Source of the DNA: Bacillus sp. Xin1
GTDB lineage: Bacteria; Bacillota; Bacilli; Bacillales; Bacillaceae_G
NCBI RefSeq assembly: GCF_013314535.1
Contig: NZ_JABUAE010000015.1
Coordinates: 1 to 64,000, forward strand
Direction of reading: 5' to 3'
DNA: 64,000 bases
Shown: piece by piece, positions 7,686-17,018 of the stretch
Position numbering within the stretch: the stretch's first letter is position 1
Layout of the letters: each line of letters opens with the position of its first letter
Made by a program: the position numbers and the translations under genes
Notes under the pieces: model-generated
Told to the model about the DNA's origin: nothing
Databases searched by the model: none
Seen by the model: only the letters and a program-made list of their open reading frames with translations

Positions 7686-9164
7686 TTATTCATAATCCCA
7701 TCTTGTCGCTTGGTACATTACACTTCCTTTATTAGCAAAGAAACGAATTTCATTACTATCAGCTCTCGGGAAAATCCGGCTAGTAAATACTTCTTCCCCA
7801 TCATTTATAAAGATTTCAACAGAAGATACATCTACAAATACATGAAATTTAATTGTTTGTGCTTCTATCGAGTGCTTTCTTGTCGTTCCATACTCTTCTC
7901 CTACAGGTTTTCCTGAATGTGTACGGTCTAATATTACTTTTTTCTGAACAGCATCATATTTGATGATTGTTCCTTCATTTTCACTCGCTCTCAATACAAT
8001 TCCATATTCAGTTGCATTCTCATTTTCAAATTCACAAATCATTTCATATGCTATCCCTGTAAATCCTTCGTACATTTTCTGTTCGCTACATATGCTATCC
8101 TTTATTTTATACTCCCGTTTACGAAGTACTTGCAATTCTTTAATTGGACGCTGAATAAGTTTATCTCCACGAACAAGTAATTCCCTTGGTAATGTCAAAC
8201 AATGCGCCCAACCATTTTTATCAGTTGGATAATTTATTTCTGGTAGCCCCATCCATCCAACTACAATACGTCTACCCTCTGAGTCAACTGTTGTTTGCGG
8301 GGCATAAAAATCAAATCCTCTGTCTAATTCATGAAAGGAGCCGTGCGACATAAACATTTGTTTTATATCTAATTTGTCTCCAAGAATATAACCAGCTTGA
8401 AAAATATTTTCATAATGATCTCCTTTAGCGTTTAAACCTTGTGGAGAAAATAATAGAATGCCTCTATCCTCTACTTCAAAATAGTCTGGGCATTCCCACA
8501 TATAACCGAAATCCTTTAAATCAGTTTGTATTTCCCCTTCGCACTGCCAATGGAACAAGTCAGGAGAAGAATACACTACAACACACCCTGTCCCATTTTT
8601 CCGCTGTGCTCCAATAACTGTATAAAACATCTCATCTTTTTTAAAGACCTTCGGATCCCGAAAATGATCTGTATATCCATCTGGCACTTTATCAATAACA
8701 GGATGTTCTAACTTTGAAATTTCCCCTGATTCATCCATAATGGCAATACATTGATATGGTCTTCTTACCCAGTTTTCATCACGAGTGTTACCTGTATAAA
8801 GTAAATACAACTTCCCTTCATGCTCAATTGCACTTCCCGAATAAGCGCCATGGCTATCATAATCATTTGTCGGTTTAATCCCTATACCAACATTTTCCCA
8901 ATGAACAAGATCTGTTGATTTCGTATGATACCAATACTTTAAACCGTGCACAGGTCCGAGCGGAAACCACTGATAAAATAGATGATATTCACCATTATAA
9001 TAAGAAAACCCATTTGGATCATTCAGTAGACCTGTCTCAGGCTGTATATGAAACGTTTGTCTCCACAAACAATCGTTTACTCTTTCTTTTAAACTATGTC
9101 TTTCTTCGTCGCTTACTTCTTCAATTCGACGATAACGTTGTTCTTTTGTCCATATCATTTCCAT
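7686..9164 (-). CDS. sacA: Sucrose-6-phosphate hydrolase (GH32)
   Basis: Cytosolic glycoside hydrolase family 32 enzyme cleaving sucrose-6-phosphate to glucose-6-phosphate and fructose. The 492-aa protein carries the three family blocks: LLNDPNG with nucleophile Asp49, FRDPKVF (transition-state Asp), and WECPDYF (acid/base Glu). The C-terminal ~150 residues form the usual beta-sandwich. The start ATG follows AAGGGAG; a TTG one codon earlier is also open. It sits between the EIIBC gene and fructokinase. The hairpin GGAGAAT/ATTCTCC in the 58-bp gap after the transporter gene may adjust relative expression. Confidence 0.92.
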   Translation of the reverse strand: MEMIWTKEQRYRRIEEVSDEERHSLKERVNDCLWRQTFHIQPETGLLNDPNGFSYYNGEYHLFYQWFPLGPVHGLKYWYHTKSTDLVHWENVGIGIKPTNDYDSHGAYSGSAIEHEGKLYLLYTGNTRDENWVRRPYQCIAIMDESGEISKLEHPVIDKVPDGYTDHFRDPKVFKKDEMFYTVIGAQRKNGTGCVVVYSSPDLFHWQCEGEIQTDLKDFGYMWECPDYFEVEDRGILLFSPQGLNAKGDHYENIFQAGYILGDKLDIKQMFMSHGSFHELDRGFDFYAPQTTVDSEGRRIVVGWMGLPEINYPTDKNGWAHCLTLPRELLVRGDKLIQRPIKELQVLRKREYKIKDSICSEQKMYEGFTGIAYEMICEFENENATEYGIVLRASENEGTIIKYDAVQKKVILDRTHSGKPVGEEYGTTRKHSIEAQTIKFHVFVDVSSVEIFINDGEEVFTSRIFPRADSNEIRFFANKGSVMYQATRWDYE

Positions 9165-9222
9165 CAAACTCCCTTAATGAATAGAGGAGAATTCTACCAT
9201 TCTCCCCTGTTCATTACTATAA

Positions 9223-10671
9223 TTAGGCTACATCTTTTTGAGAAGAATCAATTCCCTGCTTCTTTGCTCGTTTTGCTAAAAGAAGTGTTACACCAAAAGC
9301 CACTATAAAAGAAATCACCATTCCAATTACATACGGGATAATACTATCTGGTCTAATTGAAATAATACCAGGCAACCCAGCAGCTCCTAATGCAATAGCT
9401 TTTACCTTATAAAAGGTTACAAAGACAGATGCAATTCCTGCACCAATAATCGCTCCTATAAACGGATATCTTAATTTTAAATTAACACCAAACATCGCTG
9501 GTTCTGTAATACCTAAGAGGGCAGAAATCCCTGCTGCTGAGGCAACTCCTTTCACTTTTTTATTTCGTGTAACTAAAGAAACTGCAAGAGTTGCTGCGCC
9601 TTGAGCAACGTTAGACATTGCCGCAATCACAAATATGAATGAACCACCTGTTTTTGCAACATCAGCGAGTAATTGTGTTTCCACTGCAATAAAACTATGA
9701 TGCATACCTGTAATAACAATTGGTGCATACAGTAATCCAAAAATACCGCCACCAATAAATCCAGCTGTATCATATAACCAAACAATTCCATCTGTTAACA
9801 AATTACCTGCAGAACGTGTAATGGGTCCTACTACCGTAAATGTTAGTAAACCTGTAACAAAAATCGTTAATAAAGGCGTAAGAAGGTTATCAAGTGCCGT
9901 TGGAATAACTCTTCTTAAATATGTTTCTATTTTTGCTAAAATAAATGATGCCACGAGAACTGGTAATACAGTGCCTTGATACCCTACTTTCTCAATACTA
10001 AAACCTAGTATATGCCAAACGGGTACTTTGTCAGCCAATAAAGCTGCTCCATATCCATAGCCGTTCAATAAATCTGGATGGACCATTAACATACCAAGAG
10101 CTGCCCCGAGATAAGGATTCCCGCCAAACCGTTGTGTTGCCGAGAAACCTATTAAAATTGGTAAGAATACGAATGCTGCATTTGCGAATGTATTAATAAG
10201 AGCTGCTAAATCTGTAATTTGAGGATTTGCTTCTACTAATGATTTTCCTGCAATAAATAAGTCTTTTGCTGTTAATAGGTTATTAATCCCCATTAATAGA
10301 CCACCTGCTACGATAGCTGGAATAATAGGAACAAAAATGTCAGAAAGCATTTTCACAAATCGTTGAAGTGGATTCAACTTTTTCGTTCCAGCGGCTTTCA
10401 CTTCTGTTGTAGACATGCCAGAAATCTCTGTCAATCTCGCAAATTCTTTATACACTTCGTTCACAGTTCCTGAACCGATAATAACTTGAAACTGTCCACC
10501 CGTAGAAAAAGTCCCCTTCACCTCATCCATACTATCAAGTTTCTTTTGATCCACTTTCTCTTCATCATGTAGAACTAAACGTAAACGGGTTGCACAGTGT
10601 GCTGCTGCCGATACATTCTCTTTACCACCAATTGCATCTAAAATTTCTTTTGCAATTTTATTGTAGTTCAT
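9223..10671 (-). CDS. scrA: PTS sucrose-specific EIIBC component
   Basis: Membrane transporter that phosphorylates sucrose during uptake. The 482-aa protein starts with an EIIB domain whose phosphorylated cysteine is Cys26 (AAHCATRLRL). A hydrophobic EIIC domain follows from about residue 105 with some ten membrane segments and the GITEPAMFGVNLKLRYPF block. No EIIA domain is present, so phosphate must come from another glucose-type EIIA, as is usual for sucrose EIIs. The start ATG has AAGGGGGAG upstream. It is preceded by a perfect promoter and stacked operators. Confidence 0.92.
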   Translation of the reverse strand: MNYNKIAKEILDAIGGKENVSAAAHCATRLRLVLHDEEKVDQKKLDSMDEVKGTFSTGGQFQVIIGSGTVNEVYKEFARLTEISGMSTTEVKAAGTKKLNPLQRFVKMLSDIFVPIIPAIVAGGLLMGINNLLTAKDLFIAGKSLVEANPQITDLAALINTFANAAFVFLPILIGFSATQRFGGNPYLGAALGMLMVHPDLLNGYGYGAALLADKVPVWHILGFSIEKVGYQGTVLPVLVASFILAKIETYLRRVIPTALDNLLTPLLTIFVTGLLTFTVVGPITRSAGNLLTDGIVWLYDTAGFIGGGIFGLLYAPIVITGMHHSFIAVETQLLADVAKTGGSFIFVIAAMSNVAQGAATLAVSLVTRNKKVKGVASAAGISALLGITEPAMFGVNLKLRYPFIGAIIGAGIASVFVTFYKVKAIALGAAGLPGIISIRPDSIIPYVIGMVISFIVAFGVTLLLAKRAKKQGIDSSQKDVA

Positions 10672-10695
10672 AACGCTCCCCCTTTATTATAATTA

Positions 10696-10717
10696 TTTTT
10701 GGAACCGGTTCCAAAAA
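10696..10717. promoter_or_regulatory. ScrR operator, proximal
   Basis: Perfect palindrome with core GGAACCGGTTCC flanked by T5/A5. This is a LacI-family half-site pair with central CG, located between the scrA promoter and its ribosome site. Confidence 0.8.
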
Positions 10718-10722
10718 TAAAT

Positions 10723-10760
10723 CTAATTGAAACCGGTTTTTTGGAACCGGTTTCAATTAG
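10723..10760. promoter_or_regulatory. ScrR operator, distal 38-bp inverted repeat
   Basis: Two 16-bp arms, CTAATTGAAACCGGTT and its exact complement, are separated by 6 bp. Each arm contains an ACCGGT core, so the site can be read as two adjacent LacI-type operators. It abuts the -10 box of the scrA promoter. Confidence 0.8.
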
Positions 10761-10789
10761 ATTATATGCTCGCGTTTATATATTGTCAA
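10761..10789 (-). promoter_or_regulatory. scrA operon promoter
   Basis: TTGACA, 17 bp, TATAAT on the minus strand: full consensus. The -35 box lies inside the last codons of scrR, and the operators begin one base after the -10 box, so repressor binding would block initiation. Confidence 0.9.
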
Positions 10790-11762
10790 CGCTTTCTCTT
10801 TCAATTATTTCATATTTTGATACCGAAATTTTTTCTATCATTTCTTCATTCACAAGTTTCACAATATTTCGGGCCGCAATTTGTCCAACCTCTTTATAAT
10901 AAAATTTCACAGTTGTTAAAGCAGGATGAATCACTCCTGTTACTTGGTATCCACCAAAACCCGTAATAGACAAATCTTCAGGTACTCGCAACCCGTTCAT
11001 ATAGGCTGCTTTTAGTGCACCGAGCGCAATATTATCTGTTGCACACACTAAAACAGATGGACGAAATTCTTCAATAATTTCAGAAGCCTTTTCAATTGCA
11101 TCTTCAATTTTAAAGCTTGTTTCATAATATTTCACTTCACAATCAGCTGTTATATCTACTGCTTGCTTGAACCCTTGCTTTCGTTTTACACCAACTGCAG
11201 TATCATGCTCTGTGACACCTAAATAACCGATTCTTTTATGACCCTTCGCCAAAATATATTGTCCTATTTCATAAGCTGCCCCATAATCATCATGAATGAA
11301 ACTATACACCTCTTGATGCTGTTGTCCAACAAGCATCACTGGTATATCAATTTTACGAAACGCCTCTATATGCTGATCGGTAACTTGAGTAGCCAATAAA
11401 ATAATCCCTGCGACTTTTTGATTAGCCAATGTATAAATATTTTCAATTTCTCGTTCCAAATCTTGATTGGAATTCGATATTAACATTTGATAATTCAGCT
11501 CTCTTAGCTCTTCATCAATACCGATTAATGTGAGCGATGACGCATAAGAATCCAAACGCGGAACAATTGTACCAATAATATTCGTTTTCTTTGCCTTTAA
11601 ACTTTGGGCAAATGTATTCGGAACATATCCTGTATCTTGAATCGCACGTTCAATTTTTCGTTTAGTCGCATCGCTGACAGATCCCCCATTCAAATAACGG
11701 GAAACTGTACTCTTTGCAACCCCCGCTATTTGCGCTATATCCAAAATCGTCTTTTTCATCAT
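10776..11762 (-). CDS. scrR: LacI-family sucrose operon repressor ScrR
   Basis: A 328-aa regulator with N-terminal helix-turn-helix TILDIAQIAGVAKSTVSRYLNGG, hinge PNTFAQSLKAKKT and a sugar-binding effector domain (FRPSVLVCATDNIALGAL). The chosen start is the ATG pair MMKKTI, with GGAG five bases upstream; a GTG seven codons earlier has no ribosome site. It lies directly upstream of, and in line with, the sucrose genes, and the CCGG-type palindromes beside it are the expected targets. The inducer is inferred to be a sucrose or fructose derivative. Confidence 0.85.
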   Translation of the reverse strand: MMKKTILDIAQIAGVAKSTVSRYLNGGSVSDATKRKIERAIQDTGYVPNTFAQSLKAKKTNIIGTIVPRLDSYASSLTLIGIDEELRELNYQMLISNSNQDLEREIENIYTLANQKVAGIILLATQVTDQHIEAFRKIDIPVMLVGQQHQEVYSFIHDDYGAAYEIGQYILAKGHKRIGYLGVTEHDTAVGVKRKQGFKQAVDITADCEVKYYETSFKIEDAIEKASEIIEEFRPSVLVCATDNIALGALKAAYMNGLRVPEDLSITGFGGYQVTGVIHPALTTVKFYYKEVGQIAARNIVKLVNEEMIEKISVSKYEIIERESVDNI

Positions 11763-11947
11763 TTCATCTCCATATCTAATCACTTACTATGTCAACTTTC
11801 TAATAAACCAATCTTTTATAAATAGAATCCAATATCTTTCCGCTCAAAACTGTATAAGCCGTTCTACTTTTATCATAAGTATAAAATGAATGATTCGATT
11901 TAGAAAGTTAAATGGAACTCTTACACCTTTTTACATAAACACAGAAC

Positions 11948-11985
11948 AGTCCTTCACTTGATGAAAAAAATCAAATGAAGGACTG
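11948..11985. terminator. Hairpin downstream of yhgE
   Basis: CAGTCCTTCA/TGAAGGACTG stem with an inner TTGAT/ATCAA extension, 25 bp past the yhgE stop. The U-tract is weak, so it may be a terminator or an RNA-stabilising hairpin. Confidence 0.5.
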
Positions 11986-12009
11986 CCCCTCTTATTTCTA
12001 TAATTGACC

Positions 12010-14379
12010 TCAAACTCCCTGACTATATTCTGCTTCAGCTAAATGTCCAAATTGTCGCTTATGCATCCAAGTCAACGAACCAATTGTTCCAAGTGACAAT
12101 AGAACAACAAAGATCATTAATATACCTGCATTTTGCCACATAAACCCGAAATCTCCACTTGATACAACAGCTTTAAATCCGGATACAGAATATGTCATTG
12201 GTAACCATGCATTAAATACTTGTAATGGTTTTGGAATTAACTCAAGTGGGAATGTACCCGCACTTGTTGTTAATTGTAAAATCAATGTCAAGATCGCAAT
12301 GAAACGTCCTGCATCGCTGAAAGCTGTTACTAAAAATTGAACTAACGCAATAAACGATAAGCTTGTAATAATACTAAACAATATGAAGTATGGAATACTT
12401 TGTACTTCAACACCTAACCCAAGCAGTAACACTGCGTCTGCCACAAGTGCTTGAATCACACCAACCGCAAGTAGTACACCAAACTTACTAATAAACCAGC
12501 TAAATCCTGATTTCGGTATACCAACTGTTTGGCGTAACGGGAACACGATAGATAACAACAATGCCCCAACGAATAAACCAAGAGATAAGAAGTACGGCGT
12601 AAAGCCTGTTCCGTAGTTTGGAACCTCTGTCACTTTCTCAGTTTCCACTTTCACAGGACTCGCGAACATGTCATATTTGTTCTCGTCACCTTTTGTTTCA
12701 CTTGTTTTCTCAGCACCTTCGCCAAGTCTTGTTGCTAGTTCTTTTGAACCGTCATTTACCTTGCCAAGACCCTCTGTCACCTTACCAGAGCCATCTGCTA
12801 GTTGGTTAACACCATCTGCCATTTGTTTCGAACCAGAAGATAATTCACCTAAGCCACCTGACAATTGGTTTGCTCCTGTAGATAATTGACCTAGGCCTGC
12901 TGTTGCTTTTCTAGACAGTTGATTTAAACCGCTATTTAAATCACTTGCACCTTTTGATGCTTCTCCTAATTTCTCACCAAATACTTGGAAATTCGTTACA
13001 AACGACTGTTGACCTTCTGCTAATTTACCGGCACCGACAACAAGTTGCTGTTGACCATTTTGTAATTGATCAACACCGTTTTGAAGCGCTACCTGACCAG
13101 CATGAATAGCATTTGCGCCACCGGCAAGTTTTGTAGCACCGCCTTGAATTTCATCTGTTTTTCCAGCAAGTCCTTTCACACCTTGTGAAACTTGTTTTGT
13201 ACCTGCTACCACATCTTTGCTACCTGCTTCTAATTGTTGAACAGTTGCTTGTAATTTTTGTTTCGCTTCACCATCAGGTAGATTTTTAATTTGTTCATTT
13301 AAAGCAACTAAACCGTCCGCAACGCCTTGAGCGCCCTTTGCTGTTTTCTCAGCACCACCACTTAACTCATTTGCTTTTTGCTGCCACTGTGTTGCACCCA
13401 GCGCTAACTCAGAAGCACCTGCGCTAAGACCCTCAGTTCCTTTTGTTAACTCTGGCAATTTCTTTTGCATTTCTTGAACGCCAGCTGATGATTTTTCTAA
13501 ACCACCATGTAAATCATTAATACCTTTTTGAATTTCTTTTGCTCCACCAGCTAACTTTCCTTGTCCTTCTTCAAATTGAACAAGCCCATCTGCTAACTGT
13601 TTAGAACCGCCTGATAATTGTCCTAAACCGCCTTGGAAATCTCCTTTTGGATCTACAAATTGACCTAATCCTCCTGCAATTTTCTGGGAACCATCTAATA
13701 ATTTTCTAACCCCAGTTTGCATTTCACCAGTCTTACTATTTAAAGTATTTAATCCATCTGTTACTTTTCCAGACCCATCCTTTAACTCACCCGTTCCATC
13801 ATGAATCTTACCAGCGCCCTCACTTCCATCAGCAAAGCCTTTAGAAACATCTTTTAATGAATCAAACATTGTCTCCGCATAAGTCTTTGTTACGGAAGCT
13901 GATACTTCGCTTTTAATTTTTTCAATGGCTGATCCACCGATTTGTGAAGATAAGAAGTTTAAGCTTTCATTTGGAATGTACTCTAGTTTTGATTTTTTAG
14001 GGTTTGCATCCAACAGTGTTGTTGTATTTTTCGAGAAGTCATTTGGAATGCGGATCGTCATATAGTATTTCCGATCGTCCATTCCTTTTTTAGCTGTTTT
14101 CTCGCTGACAAACTCCCATTTGAAGCCCTCTTTTTCTTTCAAATTATCAACAAGTTTTTTACCGGCTTCAATCGGTTTTCCATTGTACACTACACTTTCA
14201 TCAAGATTCACTACCGCAACTGGTAAATCATCCAACTGCTCATACGGATCCCAAAACGCCCATAAAAACATACCAGCGTATAAAAGTGGAACAAATAAAA
14301 CAGCAATAATCGGTATTAAGATTTTTTTGCTTTTTATAATTTCCGTAAATTCCTTGCCAAGCAGTGTAAATCCTCTCAT
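12010..14379 (-). CDS. yhgE: YhgE/Pip family membrane protein
   Basis: A 789-aa protein with one N-terminal membrane helix (ILIPIIAVLFVPLLYAG), a large external region of about 550 residues, and five or six C-terminal membrane helices of the ABC-2 permease type. The external region is dominated by a heptad-like pattern LxxGxxxLxxG (for example GTGELKDGSGKVTDGLNTL), typical of YhgE/Pip (phage infection protein) and ESX-associated EsaA-like proteins. The function is not established here; phage receptor and export roles are known for relatives. The start ATG follows GGAGAGGGGAG. The upstream DNA holds three palindromes shared with the TetR gene yhgD, so it is probably YhgD-repressed. Confidence 0.88.
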   Translation of the reverse strand: MRGFTLLGKEFTEIIKSKKILIPIIAVLFVPLLYAGMFLWAFWDPYEQLDDLPVAVVNLDESVVYNGKPIEAGKKLVDNLKEKEGFKWEFVSEKTAKKGMDDRKYYMTIRIPNDFSKNTTTLLDANPKKSKLEYIPNESLNFLSSQIGGSAIEKIKSEVSASVTKTYAETMFDSLKDVSKGFADGSEGAGKIHDGTGELKDGSGKVTDGLNTLNSKTGEMQTGVRKLLDGSQKIAGGLGQFVDPKGDFQGGLGQLSGGSKQLADGLVQFEEGQGKLAGGAKEIQKGINDLHGGLEKSSAGVQEMQKKLPELTKGTEGLSAGASELALGATQWQQKANELSGGAEKTAKGAQGVADGLVALNEQIKNLPDGEAKQKLQATVQQLEAGSKDVVAGTKQVSQGVKGLAGKTDEIQGGATKLAGGANAIHAGQVALQNGVDQLQNGQQQLVVGAGKLAEGQQSFVTNFQVFGEKLGEASKGASDLNSGLNQLSRKATAGLGQLSTGANQLSGGLGELSSGSKQMADGVNQLADGSGKVTEGLGKVNDGSKELATRLGEGAEKTSETKGDENKYDMFASPVKVETEKVTEVPNYGTGFTPYFLSLGLFVGALLLSIVFPLRQTVGIPKSGFSWFISKFGVLLAVGVIQALVADAVLLLGLGVEVQSIPYFILFSIITSLSFIALVQFLVTAFSDAGRFIAILTLILQLTTSAGTFPLELIPKPLQVFNAWLPMTYSVSGFKAVVSSGDFGFMWQNAGILMIFVVLLSLGTIGSLTWMHKRQFGHLAEAEYSQGV

Positions 14380-14402
14380 TATTTTGCTCCCCTCTCCAAT
14401 TA

Positions 14403-14425
14403 TGACCTAAATGTTCAATCAGTCA
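14403..14425. promoter_or_regulatory. YhgD operator candidate 1
   Basis: TGAC-N15-GTCA. It is one of four equal-spaced palindromes around yhgE and yhgD, and is 24 bp upstream of the yhgE start. Confidence 0.6.
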
Positions 14426-14523
14426 TTTTTAAGTAAATAAAAAGGTTATATGATGTGATCCATATTACCTATCCCTAACTCGCACTATCTTATTCTCTAT
14501 ACTATGCACCTTTTTATTATAAA

Positions 14524-14546
14524 TGACTATTTAATCCATTTGGTCA
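14524..14546. promoter_or_regulatory. YhgD operator candidate 2
   Basis: TGAC-N15-GTCA. On the minus strand it overlaps a possible TTGACC ... TATAAT promoter for yhgE. Confidence 0.65.
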
Positions 14547-14621
14547 ATGAAAACATATTTATCTTCTCGCATCTTTGCATACGTAATCTGCTCTTGCTCA
14601 AATCCCTCCTTTAAATATTTA

Positions 14622-14644
14622 TGACCGATTTGTTCATTTAGTCA
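14622..14644. promoter_or_regulatory. YhgD operator candidate 3
   Basis: TGAC-N15-GTCA, 27 bp beyond the yhgD stop codon, upstream of yhgE. Confidence 0.6.
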
Positions 14645-14670
14645 TATTTAACTATAATAAAAGGATTATC

Positions 14671-15243
14671 TTAATTTGACAATCCTTTTAATAAATAAAG
14701 TTCAAAAAGTTCTGCGATTCGTTCTTTATCTAGTGGTTTATGATTTTTTTCCCAATCAAAAATAAGCGATACGTATAAGCGAAGCATAATAAATGCCGTA
14801 ATTTCCGGATCACATTCACTAATCTCGCCCTTTTCAATCGCAACTTCTAAGTAAGATTGAATAACGGATACAATTTCAGCCTCTACTTGCTGCATGCCTT
14901 CTTGTACCTCTTTTGTGCCCATATCTCTTTCTTCTTGAATGAGTTTAATCATCAATTGATGTTCTTTTCTGAATTCTAAAATACTATATAATGCTTTATG
15001 TACATTTTCAAAAAATGAAACATCTGAACGAATTGCATCTTTTGCTACTTGTTTCATTTCTGTAATTAAGTTAGAAATAATTTCTCCAAACAATTCTTCT
15101 TTATTTTTGAAAAAAGTATAAATTGTTCCCTTCCCAACATTCGCTAATTTTGCAACTTGATCCATTGTTGTTGCTTTATAGCCAAATGCTGAAAAGGATT
15201 TTGTTGCAGCTTCAATAATAGAACGCTTTCGATCTATTGCCAC
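14671..15243 (-). CDS. yhgD: TetR/AcrR family regulator YhgD
   Basis: A 190-aa protein. The N-terminal TetR DNA-binding domain reads RSIIEAATKSFSAFGYKATTMDQVAKLANVGKGTIYTFFKNKEELF. The C-terminal helices form the ligand and dimer domain. The start is GTG (GTG GCA ATA) directly after GGAGGTGGAGAT, a strong ribosome site. It precedes yhgE on the same strand, as in Bacillus subtilis, and a TGAC-N15-GTCA palindrome lies 16 bp before its start codon, suggesting autorepression. The inducer is unknown. Confidence 0.88.
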   Translation of the reverse strand: MAIDRKRSIIEAATKSFSAFGYKATTMDQVAKLANVGKGTIYTFFKNKEELFGEIISNLITEMKQVAKDAIRSDVSFFENVHKALYSILEFRKEHQLMIKLIQEERDMGTKEVQEGMQQVEAEIVSVIQSYLEVAIEKGEISECDPEITAFIMLRLYVSLIFDWEKNHKPLDKERIAELFELYLLKGLSN

Positions 15244-15259
15244 ATCTCCACCTCCGAAA

Positions 15260-15282
15260 TGACCATTTGGATAATATAGTCA
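15260..15282. promoter_or_regulatory. YhgD operator candidate 4
   Basis: TGAC-N15-GTCA in the 5' region of yhgD, matching the three sites before yhgE in half-sites and spacing. Confidence 0.65.
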
Positions 15283-15513
15283 ATTAGTACATTTTTGATA
15301 TTATCACGGTTTTCCCTTGTTTACAAGTTCTCTTTTTATTTATTTCCAATTTGAAAAATTCCAATCGATACATGTGCAATCTATTATACCATTAATGCTA
15401 AAAATAAGGATTTCGTAAAAACTAGCTCCATTTCTCACCCCTTCCTAAACTTACTTCTAAATACATGCAAACAAGCATACCGTAAAATAAAAACACGAGG
15501 AGGATTAAACTGT

Positions 15514-15966
15514 GTGAAACGGTCTGAAACGATAGTAAGTAAACGCCTGCATCAAGTAAAAATTGCTAGTTTCTTTCTTATGTTTCTTCTCATTGCATGG
15601 GTTGGGTATTTAAAGTTTCTCTATGGAAACGGCTATTTATTAGAAAAAAAGAATATAGTAGAAGCCACCTACACTAGCGATACTATCAATATAGAAAAGA
15701 GCTTTCGTGTGGACTTACAAGGATTTCGTAAAGTGAATATAGATGCACTCATTCATTGGAGCAAAACTGATCCGAGTGAATTATCATTAATCCAATTACA
15801 AAACAACGCTTGTGCTAAGCAATGTATAGGAGAACCTGCAATATATGTAAAATCAGACCGTGGTTATATCCTTTACAAAGAACCTACTGGAATGAATGTT
15901 GTTTTAGAGATTAAAAAACGCGATAAATGGAAAGTAGAAAATAAACAGACAAAAAAAGGAATATAG
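15514..15966 (+). CDS. Membrane-anchored protein of unknown function
   Basis: Not recognised. The 150-aa protein has basic residues, then one N-terminal hydrophobic helix (IASFFLMFLLIAWVGYLKF), then a soluble part that would be extracytoplasmic. That part has two close cysteines in NACAKQCIGEP near residue 108, which could form a disulfide. The start is GTG, 10 bases after GAGGAGGA; the coding part begins MKRSETIVSKR. It is followed 140 bp later by a polytopic membrane protein on the same strand, so the two may act together. Confidence 0.7.
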   Translation: MKRSETIVSKRLHQVKIASFFLMFLLIAWVGYLKFLYGNGYLLEKKNIVEATYTSDTINIEKSFRVDLQGFRKVNIDALIHWSKTDPSELSLIQLQNNACAKQCIGEPAIYVKSDRGYILYKEPTGMNVVLEIKKRDKWKVENKQTKKGI

Positions 15967-16106
15967 TACTCATTTCTTTATCAGATAGTCTCTTTAACCA
16001 TACAAATTTTCCCTTTTTGAAATTATCAAATGAAAAAACAAGAAAATCTTTACAATTAATAGTAATATAGAATATAGATAAAAAAATAGTGGAGGCTTTT
16101 TCAATC

Positions 16107-16964
16107 ATGATGCGTGCACTTCGTTTACATATAAAACAGGCCTTTTTCAATAAGATTTCTCTCACTCTTCTGTTTAGTTGGTTCACTCTTGTTTCCATTT
16201 ATCATTATTATTATATTATGCAATATTTAGGAGATACTCCTGACGAGCTTTTCACAACAGCTTATAAATGGATTGGCTTTCGCGATAATGAAATGGATGT
16301 GTATTTACTGTTAATGCCTGTACTAGCAGCACTCCCTTTTAGCACAAGCTATAACTCTGATAAAACTGATAAATTTAAATCATTTGTAAGTAAAGAAATT
16401 CCCTTTTTTCCCTATGTATGCACGAAATATATCGTTACCTTCCTAATCGGAGGATTTCTTTATATTCTTCCATTCGTATTTTCATTGTTGTTTTGTAAGC
16501 TGACAATCCCAGATGGCAGTCCTACACCTACCTTAGGTATCATAAAAGATAATGGCATGTTTGCCTCATTGTATTTTTCTTCTCCCATCACTTATATTTC
16601 CCTGTATATCGGGATTAATTTTTTATTCGCTGGCCTTATGGCAGTATTAGGACTCTCTGCATCCATATGGTCTAGAAAAGATTACATGGCAATTCTATTC
16701 CCTTTTGCTGTTGCCTCTCTTCCATATGTAATTTTAAATATCGTATTCCCTACAATTGGCGGAGCACCTATTCATTTATACGATCCAAAGCAACCGCTTC
16801 AGGGGATATCGCCTTATATTTTAATCATACAATGCATTCTATTTTTAGGAATTAGTTTATTTATGTATATAAAAGGTGTACATAAAGATCAAAAAAAATA
16901 TATGCGTCGTCTTCAAAAAAGAATGAGATGTAAAAAATCTATTCAAAAATCAATTGGTATGTAA
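16107..16964 (+). CDS. Polytopic membrane protein, ABC-2 permease-like
   Basis: A 285-aa protein with about six hydrophobic helices (LTLLFSWFTLVSIYHYYYI, YIVTFLIGGFLYILPFVFSLLF, ISLYIGINFLFAGLMAVLGL, ILIIQCILFLGISLFMYI) and a basic C-terminal tail. The pattern resembles ABC-2 type permease subunits, but no ATPase gene is nearby, so a transport role is only a guess. The ATG start is preferred over the GTG six codons earlier because GTGGAGG is the ribosome site itself. A terminator follows. Confidence 0.7.
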   Translation: MMRALRLHIKQAFFNKISLTLLFSWFTLVSIYHYYYIMQYLGDTPDELFTTAYKWIGFRDNEMDVYLLLMPVLAALPFSTSYNSDKTDKFKSFVSKEIPFFPYVCTKYIVTFLIGGFLYILPFVFSLLFCKLTIPDGSPTPTLGIIKDNGMFASLYFSSPITYISLYIGINFLFAGLMAVLGLSASIWSRKDYMAILFPFAVASLPYVILNIVFPTIGGAPIHLYDPKQPLQGISPYILIIQCILFLGISLFMYIKGVHKDQKKYMRRLQKRMRCKKSIQKSIGM

Positions 16965-16970
16965 TATAAA

Positions 16971-17001
16971 ATATCCCTCAGCCTTTATGCTGGGGGATAT
17001 T
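16971..17001 (+). terminator. Terminator after the membrane protein gene
   Basis: ATATCCC-CAGC/GCTG-GGGATAT stem followed by TTATATA, just past the stop codon. Confidence 0.65.
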
Positions 17002-17018
17002 TATATATAAATCCAGTT

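Noticed and set aside
14540-14615. 24-codon minus-strand frame starting TTG after AAAGGAGGGA upstream of yhgE (leader peptide?)
   Set aside because: The ribosome site is good, but the peptide overlaps an operator palindrome, has no recognisable composition and no attenuator structure follows; too weak to list as a gene.
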